Of a stretch of DNA of 64,000 nt, positions 33,516-43,997 are shown piece by piece. The position numbers and the translations under genes are program-made. The notes beneath the pieces are model-generated. The model did no database searches, was not told where the DNA came from, and saw nothing but the letters and a program-made list of their open reading frames with translations. Numbering within the stretch: position 1 is the first letter of the stretch; each line of letters begins with the position of its first letter. The stretch comes from Prinsepia uniflora (taxonomy: Eukaryota > Streptophyta > Magnoliopsida > Rosales > Rosaceae): NCBI GenBank assembly GCA_032719365.1, contig CM064873.1, positions 41,517,742 to 41,581,741 on the forward strand, given 5' to 3'.

Positions 33516-34849
33516 GTCTAACCACTAGACTTCCTACCTCCTCAATTCACTTGGACAACCCCGTGTCCACAATCAATCCGTTATTGTTCCGTTCGCACAT
33601 CCCGACCTTTACAGGTTCAACACTCGGTTTTCCAAGTTCTCAATTACAATTCCTACCTTTATACCACTAATGGTTTTTCCTCGTCTTTTCCAGTTTTAAT
33701 CATTTCCATGTACATTTTAGGGATATTTAAAAACATAAAATCACACAAATTTTGGAGTTGCCAACAACTCCCCCAAATCCACCAATTATCATGACGTCGT
33801 CACACCCCAACTTGTGGCTCATCGTCAACACCATTACCGACACTAGCACCAGCGCTAGTACCAGCACCAACACACGATCAACAACACTAGTATCAGCACA
33901 CAGGCATCCATACTAGCATCAGCACAAAAGTACCAACCCGCAAACATCCATACTTGCACACCGTGTGCAAATACGACAATCCTGGATCTCCGTTCATACC
34001 GAACGACGATCCCGTACCTCACGACTATAGGTACCACCACTGACAATCCACATCAGGAAAATGAACGTTCCCTGAACGTCCCCTGATCCCCAAGTATCAG
34101 AACCACACTAATTACCCTTGATAGCCAGTCATCTCCATATGACTACCGACTAACTGTCATTGCTATCGAGATCCGCATCCACACATCACACCAATACCCG
34201 ATCCAACACGGGATTCCACAATTTATCTCAGAACCGTATCCGTAAATCGGATCCCATAGTTCTGCCTAGACTCACCAGAGCCATCCACATGGTCATCCAT
34301 GACCTCAGCCACTCGTCGCAGCACAAGTTCTCACCCGCTAATCACAATTAAGGTTTACCTTTTTAATACCAGGGTTCCACAATCACACCCTATGGTTCAA
34401 CCGAACCAAACAGCTTTCCGTAATATAAAATCCACAACCTGACCGACCCCGCGGTCTAGACATCGAATAGACGTCAGATCCAATCCTACCATCCCATCAA
34501 CGTGGGTTCCACCACTAGGTCATCGGCCAACTCCGATGAACCAACATCCCTCACACTAGAAACCACCACAAGGGTTCACATTTTAGACCATTACTCACAT
34601 GAGGTTCCCCGAACCTGGCTGCACCTAGCAGCACAACAATCCAATATCGCATGACCGAACCGACGGTCCCACAATACCAGTTCACCACAATCAACCCCAC
34701 TTGGGTCGAATCACATTAACGCACGGCGTATCGGGCCAATCGCACTCCATCCACTATCCAAACCCAAAAACTATCTATCAGGTTGATAACGAATTGCAGC
34801 CCAATGAGACATCACACCCTCGACCTGCGCGCACAAATAGAGCAACCAT

Positions 34850-34861
34850 GCTCTGATACCA
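34850..34861 (-). other. Primer-binding site of LARD P (initiator tRNA-Met)
   Basis: Plus strand GCTCTGATACCA, that is TGGTATCAGAGC on the minus strand, 3 bp inside the LTR boundary at 34865. Identical to the Tekay primer site. Confidence 0.92.
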
Positions 34862-35456
34862 AGTTGACAGGACCCATCCCAATCCCCCCGGGATTACCGT
34901 GGAATGTGCCCTGCTCCCGTCCAACAAGGGGTGTCAGACAAGGGATAACCAAGAGCTACTGCACAAACGGGCCATCCAGAGTGCGCAAGGACCGATGGAG
35001 GAGGTGTGCAATGTCCCAGTCTCTGCTGCAATCGCATCCGTGATCAACCTGAAGGGCATTAAAACCAAAAGCTGTGAGTGGACAAAAACCAATAAATTTA
35101 CCAAATACATTTATAAGACATTTATGCCCTCCAATAAAAACGTATGCATGCCACCAAAACCAGTAACCAAAACGTTTGCTCAAACGAGCCCTTAGGGCCT
35201 TAGCCCAAAAACCGTTAACCAAAAACCAAGTGTGGGAACTCAGCCCAAAACCGTGGAATACCACCACCATACATATTAAAACCATGTGGGTCACCACCCA
35301 CGACCATAAATGAACATCAATCCATAAATCCAAACCATTTAGGGTCCCTGACCCGACATACCATTTCATAACCAATAATTCACTTTTACCACATAACACA
35401 TATCCAACCAATAAGCCATTTTATTCATTAATCCATATTTTACCATTACCATCACC

Positions 35457-35595
35457 AGCATCCCAGATGCTTAGCGTCCCAGACGCTAGACGTCCCTGAC
35501 GTCATATCTCACGGTTTCATAAGCTACGCGTGCTGCCCGGGGTCTCTCCGGGTCCATATATCTGACATCCCTGATGTCTGACGTCCCTGACGTCA
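35457..35595 (-). promoter_or_regulatory. Hairpin cluster in LARD P LTR
   Basis: AGCATC-CCA-GATGCT (35457-35471), AGCGTC-CCA-GACGCT (35473-35487), GACGTC-CCT-GACGTC (35489-35503), then GACATC-CCT-GATGTC and GACGTC-CCT-GACGTC by 35595. Arms match those of the Tekay LTR, while the AGCATC and AGCGTC loops differ. Confidence 0.75.
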
Positions 35596-35894
35596 ATCAT
35601 AGCAATCCTGCTCCTGAGTCATCATACGGTCCGGCTGCTCCGTATAATGACCCCTCGCAGGCAATGCACCGTGACTTCCCCAGTGTCCCAGACATCTGGA
35701 GGAGACCATCATATATCCTTGTATCCAGATGGTATATGGAAAACAGTTTTATTAAATCCTTTTATCACATTATTACCATTGGGCCCTGCCCGAAATTTCC
35801 ATAAAACCACATAATTCCATTTAGGGTCCTTGACCCAAAATCACCATTATAAAATATAGGGTCCCTGACCCGAAATCACATTTATTATCCAACT

Positions 35895-36125
35895 GGGCCT
35901 CATGCCCGATTTTATGAACCACTGGGCCCACGGCCCGATTTGTAAACCAATTGGGCCCGCAGCCCGACTTATAAACCCACTGGGCCCACGGCCCGAATTC
36001 GTAAATCAACTGGGCCCCTGGCCCGATAACATAACTCAAATGGGTCTCAGCCCGATTTCATACCAACTGGGCCCCTGGCCCGATTTCATTAACCAACTGG
36101 GCCCCCGGCCCGATTCTCAAATGGA
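35895..36125 (-). repeat. GGGCCC minisatellite in LARD P LTR
   Basis: Plus-strand units ACTGGGCCC(C/A)(T/C)GGCCCGAT with about 9 variable bases, roughly seven to eight copies. Same family as 3964-4130. Confidence 0.85.
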
Positions 36126-38197
36126 CTCCAAGTCCGAAATTTCCAACATAATTGGGCCTCAAGCCCGAGTTCGTATTTCCAATTTCAAAACCATTTTATC
36201 ATATTATATCCAAGTCATAAATATGGAAAATCCATGTAAAACCGGAAAACCTCGATTTACGTGCAAGCACGTAAATCGCCTCGAAATACGTGAAACCGTA
36301 CAATTTACCAACAACCAAACCAACATCATACAATCACAATCATAATCCATGTAAAACATTTAAGCATGCATAGAATTTATAAAACCAAAGTCCACTCACA
36401 GACCGTTTTAACCGTGTGCCTCGATACGCGTGCCACCGGCCCTCCCGGGCCACACCACTATCACCGGGACTCCCAATCCTGTCCAAATCACATTAGAGGG
36501 TTACTAACCTCATTATTAACATCCTATCAAAGTCCCGTAATTTTCCCGAATTTTTACTTATTTTTAAACTTAATTTAAAACCTTCGGACATCCCGAACAC
36601 TATCGAGACGGTGTCCGATCGACACGAAACCAATTCCAAAATGTCCGTTACATCGAATGGATTAAAAGTCATGTTGACCTCACCTCGAGATTCGTGCCCA
36701 CGCGCCGCCACGCGCCGCCGTGAGTGGCTGCGCGTGAAACTCACGCGCCTGCTACAGTGTCACCAGCCCAACCCGTTTGTCTGGTAAACGGGTCCAACTC
36801 ACCCGCGACACAACCCGGTTCCAATCCTGTCAATTCGATCCTAATTCCTTCAATTGATCATTCCATTAGTTTCGTTTTAAGTTAAATTAAGGTTCTGTAA
36901 TCTCAATTACACAAAACATTACCTACAATTCCACGATTCAACGATGAACACGAAGAACACTCCGGTCACTGTTCAATCATGGGATTCCTTCAATCTCGAT
37001 TGATTTCCCCAAATTGGTTCAACCAGAAGCATCAGTGGACCACGAGGAACAATTCCCCCACATCAATTCCGTCGTTTGATCAGTAAATGATCACGACACA
37101 AGTACGAACACCGTCCACTGTGCAACCATGGAGTTTCATCGATCTCAGCCGGTTTCCTTCAATTGATGATCCCAGAAGCATCGTGGGATCATGAGAAATC
37201 ATTTCCCCATAACAATTGAGTCAATCACAGCCCCAAACTCCACGACTCAGCCTCGATTTCTTCCTCTGTCACCAAGCTCGATCAGAGCCAAAACGGCACC
37301 ATTCCTTCTCGTTTTTGATGTGGATCGACTCGTCACAACCTCAGGAAGATGTTTGTAACCTCCAATTCGATCATCACAGCCCAATTCCTTCAATTCGAAT
37401 TTTCCCTCTCATTTTCCCGAAATCCAAAATCCAAAATTCAACCCACACTCAAACCCTCGTGTTTCCCAGTTAATTCCCTCATCTTAGTCTCCCATTTTTC
37501 TCTCAGGAACGGCAGAGAGAGGGAGCCAATTCTCCCAATCTGATTCCCCCAATTTTGTGCACGGTTTAGGAACAAAGAAGAGGAAATTAGGGGAATTGGT
37601 GGATTAGATGATGATGATGTAGTAATGATGATGTTTGGAGGGAAACAAGGAGCTGGAAACAAGGGATGGGTGACACTTGTCACTCATCCAGGTGTGTAGG
37701 GTCAACGGTCACTATTCATTATTATATTATTATTTTAATCCCGGCCTCGGTTCGTTAGTTTGTTTCCTTGACCATAACGTCGTCGTCGGATCTCCGATTT
37801 CGGCATGCCGCCTGTCGTTGGATTCGTATCGACGATACCTACGTAACGGTCCTTGGCCCTCGCCCATCGGACCTCCAGATCAGAAAGTCAACATTTGGCC
37901 CCTAATAAGCCAAATTACCAAAATACCCCTCAACTTCCGAACACCATAACTTTCTCTACGAATGTCGGAATCGAACGTGCCACCTGTCTATGAACTCGTG
38001 ACGTCTCGAACTACGTCACGATCATCGGTCAAAGTCCATTTGACCGCCAGAACAAAAAGTCAACATTTTGCCCACGACCAGGGGCAAAACGGTCATTTTG
38101 CACATTTTGTCCGATTCCGCCCTACCAAGCACCGTTCAACCTCACTAATTGAGATTAGTCACTAAACTAATCCCGGAATTCGGGACGGGTCGTTACA

Positions 38198-38211
38198 AAC
38201 GGCGCCAAAAT
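38198..38211 (-). other. Remnant primer-binding site of an Athila/Tat-like element
   Basis: On the minus strand, ATTTTGGCGCCGTT follows the LTR end at 38212. TGGCGCCGTT is the start of the primer site typical of Athila/Tat elements. It is cut after 10 bases by the insertion of LARD P. Confidence 0.78.
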
Positions 38212-39656
38212 TGTTGATGTTTCCTAGCTTATAAACTACTATTGTAGTAATGGTAATGCACAAGTAAGGGTGTCGAACCACAGAGACTGATTAGGCTTCA
38301 CAATTACCTCTAAATAACCCTATAATGACTCAATTAACTAGTGGAATTAAAAGAACTGAAAATAAAACAGAATTGTGTTTTGATTTGTGATATGTAAGGA
38401 CGTTAAACTGAAATTAAAACTTTAAGTAAATGAAGATAGATAGAAAAGATTGAGAAAAGTATGGAGATGGAAGCTAGGGTCTTGACTTCACCTATGTAAC
38501 CTTGATTCTATGAATACAGTGACTAAAGTACCTGATCTTCCAAACCTGCTCTAAGGATCGTTTTCACTTAAGTAAGATAGGCCATGGCATGTGGAACACT
38601 ATCTAGTCCTTCTAATTGCAACCTAAGTATGGCATGTACTTTAGATTACTCCTAGAAAGCCTTTAAGTATGAGAAAAGAAATAAATATGACCAAACAGAT
38701 TCAGTGGCATGGCATGTACTCACTAACCCTATTCTTTCATTCATAAATCAATTAAACTTAGGCATGGCATGTGCTCTAAATCTAACTAGGCATATGGAAC
38801 CCTAATGGTGATCAAGCACTAGAAGCACATATGAATCAATAATTAAAATGAATGAAGCAATGAAGAGTTTGCAGAAATCAGAATACTTCAATCATAACAT
38901 AGACTGAGTTTACATGGTTACATCAAGAACCCTAGATGAGAAATTAGCTACACATGTATCTAATCAATATAAAAGCATTAATTAAAGACATGGATGCAGC
39001 AAACTCTAAGTAGAAGGCAGTCTTCTTCTCCAGAACTGAAAAGGGCTTCTTCTTCACACACAAAGATGATGGATGACGAATTTGATGAAGGAATTTTGGA
39101 GCATTTATGATGAGAGATTGAGGTACATGGGAAAGAGATGCAAAAGGATGGAAGAGGGGAGATGGTTATGGAATTCTTGAGGTTTTCTCACTGGAAGAGA
39201 AGGGGAATGAAAAAGAAGAGCAGATCTGATTTCTTTGTTGTGTGTAGAGGCTCCCCTATTTTGAGAGTGAAGAGGGCTTAAATAGGCAAGAAAGCATGAG
39301 GGCAAATAAGGAAAGACATGTAATCTGCTACTATTGATGTGAATAGTGTCAGGTGTGCATAGTGATTCCTGAATAGTGTCTGGCCTGCATTGTGATTCCT
39401 GAATAGTGTCTGGCCTGCATAGTGATTCCTGAATAGTGACAGCTTTTTGTTTTCCACATTATTTTTCCTTGCTCCATAAGTAAGCTCTTTCAACTCCGAA
39501 TTTCCTCCTTTTACACCGAAAACATTCTAATTCGACATAATGTCCAATCCTGCACAACTCTCACAAAAATTATCATTTTCTCCTATGTGATGAAAGATAT
39601 TAGTAGTACATCAAAGATAATAATGCATGGAAAAATGCATAAAATATGACCTAACA
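38212..39656 (-). mobile_element. 5' LTR of an Athila/Tat-like element (about 1445 bp)
   Basis: Minus-strand LTR with plus-strand edges TGTTGATG (38212) and CCTAACA (39656), that is TGTTAGG...CATCAACA in element sense. The primer-site remnant shows it is a 5' LTR. It is unrelated to the other LTRs here and AT-rich. It contains several GGCATGT motifs (38583-38775) and a 30-bp tandem repeat. It interrupts an integrase gene at 39657, so it is inserted in an older element. Confidence 0.75.
39335..39440. repeat. 30-bp tandem repeat in Athila-like LTR
   Basis: Three full and one partial copy of a 30-bp unit with TGAATAGTGTCTGGCCTGCA and TAGTGATTCC. Period is exactly 30. Confidence 0.9.
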
Positions 39657-41445
39657 CTTTATCATGATAAAGCTTGGTTCTCTGCTTGTAAATTCGGGCA
39701 TTTTCATAAGCGTCATTTCTCAATTCCTCAAGCTCATTCAGTTGAAGTTTCCTTGGTGTCCCAGCTTCTTTTAAACCGAAATTGAACTTCCTGATGGCCC
39801 AGAATGCACGGTGCTCAAGCTCCATAGGTAAATGACATGCCTTTCCAAAAACCAACCTATAGGGACTCATTCCAATTGGATTTTTATATGCTGTCCGGTA
39901 AGCCCAAAGAGCATCATTGAGGCGTAAGGACCAATCCTTCCGAGGAGGGGACACAGTCTACATCAATATGTTCTTAATCTCCCTATTGCTTATCTCAACT
40001 TGTCCAGAAGTCTGGGGATGGTACGGAGTTGCAACTCTATGACTGATGTTGTACTTTTTCATTAAAGCATCAAATGGGCGGTTACGAAAGTTACTGCCAC
40101 CATCACTTATAATCGCCCTTGGAGTCCCAAACCGAGTGAAAATCTTATCCTTGAGGAAATTCAGAACCACCTTGTGATCATTAGTCCTCGTAGCTGCTAC
40201 TTCGACCCATTTTGATACATAATCTACTGCCACGAGAATGTACGTATAGCCATATGAAGAAAAGGACCCATAAAATCGATTCCCCACACATCAAAGAGTT
40301 CAACTACCAAGATGTTAGTCAATGGCATCTGGTTCCTGCTACTTATGCTCCCCGTCCTTTGACATCTATCACACTTAGAACAAAAGTTAAAAGCATCTTT
40401 AAATAAAGAAGGCCAAAAGAAACCAGATTTAAGAACCTTAAGCGCTGTTTTCTTGGCACCAAAGTGTCCTCCGCATGCAAATTCATGGCTGAACCTGAGT
40501 ATGCTTTGTTGTTCAGTTTCTGGTACACATCTCCTTATAATTTGATCTGGACAGTACTTGAATAGGTACGGGTCATCCCACAAATAGTGCTTCACCAATG
40601 AGAGAAACTTCTTTCGTTCCTGAAAAGAAAGATCATCCCTAATCACTCCACAAGAAAGATAATTAACAAAATCAGCATACCATGGTTCTTTTTCTTGAAT
40701 GGCTAAGAGCTGCTCATCAGGAAATGATTCGTTGATGGGGACAACACTCTTTTCTGTAGCACCATCATCAGCTAGTCGAGACAAGTGATCAGCGACAGGG
40801 TTATCTCGTCCACTCTTATCACAAATTTCCAGGTCAAACTCTTGAAGCAAAAGTATCCACCTTATCAACCGAGGCTTTGCATCTTTCTTCATAAGTAAGT
40901 ACCTAATGGCTGCATGATCAGAATAGACAATCACCTTAGATCCAACAAGATAAGAACGAAATTTTTCTAAAGCAAAGACAACCGCTAAAAACTCCTTCTC
41001 TGTCGTTGAGTTGTTGAGTTGAGCATTATTCAAGGTTCTACTAGCATAGTAGATCACATGAGGTAACTTATGAACACGTTGCCCCAAAACTGCACCTATA
41101 GCATAGTCAGACGCATCACACATTAATTCAAATGGCAAAGACCAGTCAGGAGCCATGATAATAGGGGCAGATGTTAGTTCACGTTTTAGGATCTCAAAAG
41201 CATTCACACACTGCTCTTTAAACTTAAAATCAGAATCCTTAGCAAGCAAATAACATAAAGGACGAGTTATTTTGGAAAAATACTTGATAAACCGCCTATA
41301 AAAACCTGCATGTCCAAGAAAACGTCTAACAGCTTTAACTGATGTAGGTGGGGGCAGATTCGAGATGAGATCAATTTTAGCTTTATCTACCTCGATTCCC
41401 TTGCAAGAAATCACATGACCTAGCACAATACCTTGTTTTACCATG
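39657..41445 (-). pseudogene. pol: Athila/Tat-like pol fragment: reverse transcriptase end, RNase H, integrase
   Basis: Minus strand. From 41444 the frame gives the end of reverse transcriptase (IVLGHVIS, FLGHAGFYRRFI), then RNase H with CDASDYAIGAVLGQ and VADHLSRL near its end, then the integrase His-His-Cys-Cys region ending CDRCQR. The first catalytic Asp is in WGIDFMGPF; the frame then shifts near 40255-40262 into 39958-40287, which holds the second Asp (IISDGGSNF) and the Glu (GQVEISNRE). A stop follows at 39955-39957, then the integrase C-terminal part runs 39657-39954 (DALWAYRTAYKNPIGMSPY) until the LTR at 39656 cuts it at KLYHDK. The N-terminal side (gag, protease, most of reverse transcriptase) is lost at 41445, where a plus-strand LTR begins. 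Not functional. Confidence 0.88.
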
Positions 41446-42309
41446 AGAGAGAGATGGTTAAGGCAATTAGGATTAAGACAGTGATTAAGGTGGGATTAGT
41501 GAGCTTAATCGGGGGTTAGTTGGTCCCGATAGGGTCGTTAGCCTAGAATGACGATTTTGCCCCTAGTTCGGGCAAATAGTTGACTTTTAGTTCTGGCTGT
41601 CAAATGGACTTTGACTGATGACTGTGACGTAGTTCGGGACGTCACGAATCCGTAGACAGGTGGCACGTCCGATTCCGACATCCGAGGAGGAAGTTATGAT
41701 GTTCGGCAGGTTGAGGGCATAACCGTAATTTGGCTAAATTAGTGGGGAAAGTTGACTTTTCGTACGATTGGGTTTTAACACGTTGACCTAGGACCGTTAG
41801 ATAAATCTTGTCGTCCTAAGTTCGATGACAGGCGGCACGTATTCATCGGACTTACGATGTGTGAGTTACGGGTCTAGAAAGATAGTGGCACAACGGTAAT
41901 TTTGGTTTAAGAGGAAGGGCATTTTGGTCTTTTGTACCTTGGGCCTGGTGCAACAGAGAGGGACAAGTGGATGGCTGGGATTGAGCCACTTGGGAGAGGA
42001 CTTGTAGGATGGTGACACGTGTAGGGGAACTAGAGGGTTCCAGTATTTTGTGCACGGGACAAATAACTTGGGGTGTAACCGTGTGTGCTGTGTGTGCGTT
42101 CGAACCAGAGAGAAACAGAGGGGGAGATTGAGAGAGAATTGGACGGTGGCCGTGGGTGTTGGTGTGTTCTGGTGAGGGAGTGAGTGACCAGAGAGTGGAA
42201 GAGAGCTAGGGAGAAGGCAGGGAGGTGTAGTGGTCGTGTGTGTGTGAGGTGTACGCCACGGGAAAACCAGAGAAAACACAGTGAACAGAGAGATCGTGGT
42301 GGTGGTTGT
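41446..42309 (+). mobile_element. LTR start segment, divergent first unit of tandem block
   Basis: Begins in mid-LTR text (GGCAATTAGG, GTGAGCTTAATC) and aligns with the next two units, but its first 20 or so bases are missing and it has an extra ~20 bp near 41520-41545. It ends with the same GGTGGTGGTTGT as the others. No gene. Confidence 0.82.
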
Positions 42310-43997
42310 TGTAACGACCCGTCCTAGGAATTAGGGTTACGATCGTGGTTAAGCTGAGATTAGTGAGTGTAATCGGTGACTAGCGGGTAAATGACGATTT
42401 TGCCCCTAGGTTGGGCAAAAAGTTTGACTTTTAGTTCGGATGGTCAAATGGACTTTGACCGGTGACTGTGACGTAGTTTGGGACGTCACGGATCCGTAGA
42501 CAGGTGGCACGCCTGATTCCGACATCCGAGGAGGAAGTTATGATGTTCGGAAGGTTGGGGGCATAACCGTAATTTGGCTAAATGAAGGGGAAAAGTTGAC
42601 TTTTCGTACGATCGGGTTTTGACACGTTGACCTAGGACCGTTAGATAGATCTTGTCGTCCTGAGTTCGATGACAGGCGGCACGTATTCATCGGACTTACG
42701 ATGTGTGAGTTACGGGTCTAGAAAGATAGTGGCACAACGGTAATTTTGGTTTAAGAGGAAGGGCATTTTGGTCTTTTGTACCTTGGGCCTGGTGCAACAG
42801 AGAGGGACAAGTGGATGGCTGGGATTGAGCCACTTGGGAGAGGACTTGTTGGATGGTGACACGTGTAGGGGAACTAGAGGGTTCCAGTATTTTGTGCACG
42901 GGTCCAATAACTTGGGGTGTAACCGTGTGTGCTGTGTGTGCGTTCGAACCAGAGAGAAACAGAGGGGGAGATTGAGAGAGAATTGGACGGTGGCCGTGGG
43001 TGTTGGTGTGTTCTGGTGAGGGAGTGAGTGACCAGAGAGTGGAAGAGAGCTAGGGAGAAGGCAGGGAGGTGCAGTGGTCGTGTGTGTGTGAGGTGTGCGC
43101 CACGGGAAAACCAGAGAAAACACAGTGAACAGAGAGATCGTGGTGGTGGTTGTTGTAACGACCCGTCCTAGGAATTAGGGTTACGATCGTGGTTAAGCTG
43201 AGATTAGTGAGTGTAATCGGTGACTAGCAGGTAAATGACGATTTTGCCCCTAGGTTGGGCAAAAAGTTTGACTTTTAGTTCAGATGGTCAAATGGACTTT
43301 GACCGGTGACTGTGACGTAGTTTGGGACGTCACGGATCCGTAGACAGGTGGCACGCCTGATTCCGACATCCGAGGAGGAAGTTATGATGTTCGGAAGGTT
43401 GGGGGCATAACCGTAATTTGGCTAAATGAAGGGGAAAAGTTGACTTTTCGTACGATCGGGTTTTGACACGTTGACCTAGGACCGTTAGATAGATCTTGTC
43501 GTCCTGAGTTCGATGACAGACGGCACGTATTCATCGGACTTACGATGTGTGAGTTACGGTTCTAGAAAGATAGTGGCACAACGGTAATTTTGGTTTAAGA
43601 GGAAGGGCATTTTGGTCTTTTGAACCTTGGGCCTGGTGCAACAGAGAGGGACAAGTGGATGGCTGGGATTGAGCCACTTGGGAGAGGACTTGTTGGATGG
43701 TGACACGTGTAGGGGAACTAGAGGGTTCCAGTATTTTGTGCACGGGTCCAATAACTTGGGGTGTAACCGTGTGTGCTGTGTGTGCGTTCGAACCAGAGAG
43801 AAACAAAGGGGGAGATTGAGAGAGAATTGGACGGTGGCCGTGGGTGTTGGTGTGTTCTGGTGAGGGAGTGAGTGACTAGAGAGTGGAAGAGAGCTAGGGA
43901 GAAGGCAGGGAGGTGTAGTGGTCGTGTGTGTGTGAGGTGTGCGCCACGGGAAAACCAGAGAAAACACAGTGAACAGAGAGATCGTGGTGGTGGTTGT
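42310..43997 (+). repeat. Two exact-period 844-bp tandem units of LTR 5' ends
   Basis: Units 42310-43153 and 43154-43997 each begin with the LTR terminus TGTAACGACCCGTCC and end GGTGGTGGTTGT. They differ at about five or six positions by eye. A third TGTAACGACCCGTCCTAGGA stands at 43998. Two overlapping minus-strand frames of 67-137 codons repeat with the unit and are low-complexity; I do not regard them as genes. Confidence 0.92.

Larger units (their letters stand above)
31940..34864 (-). mobile_element. Internal region of LARD element P (non-coding, about 2.9 kb)
   Basis: It lies between an LTR start (31939) and a primer site (34850-34861), so the element reads on the minus strand. No gag, protease, reverse transcriptase or integrase similarity is seen in any frame; the longest frames are about 100-115 codons and low in complexity. 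Its sequence is related along its length to the interior of the element at 58436-61256 and to 51660-52805, so it is a family and not a random deletion. Length and lack of coding capacity fit a LARD. It presumably depends on enzymes from an autonomous relative with the same primer site and LTR ends, such as the Tekay element next to it. Confidence 0.82.
34865..38197 (-). mobile_element. 5' LTR of LARD element P (3333 bp)
   Basis: Plus-strand edges TGACAGGACCC (34865) and GGGTCGTTACA (38197), the reverse complement of the family's TG...CA ends. In it: GTGAGTGGAC 35074-35083 and GTCCACTCAC 36390-36399, a hairpin cluster 35457-35595, GGGCCC repeats 35895-36125, and GCGCGTG/CACGCGC 36730-36748. 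It is inserted in the primer site of an Athila-like element at 38198. Confidence 0.93.

Noticed and set aside
34850..34861. GCTCTGATACCA as the end of a tRNA-Met gene
   Set aside because: Only the 12 bases that pair with the primer are present. The rest of a tRNA is absent and the site sits beside an LTR edge.
34783..35195. Frames over the LARD primer site and LTR edge as genes
   Set aside because: They cross an element boundary and overlap the tRNA-primer site and LTR terminus.
41866..43967. Three 137-codon minus-strand frames as a tandem gene family
   Set aside because: They are the same LTR segment repeated, on the antisense strand, with low-complexity Thr/Pro/His text and no start or domain support.
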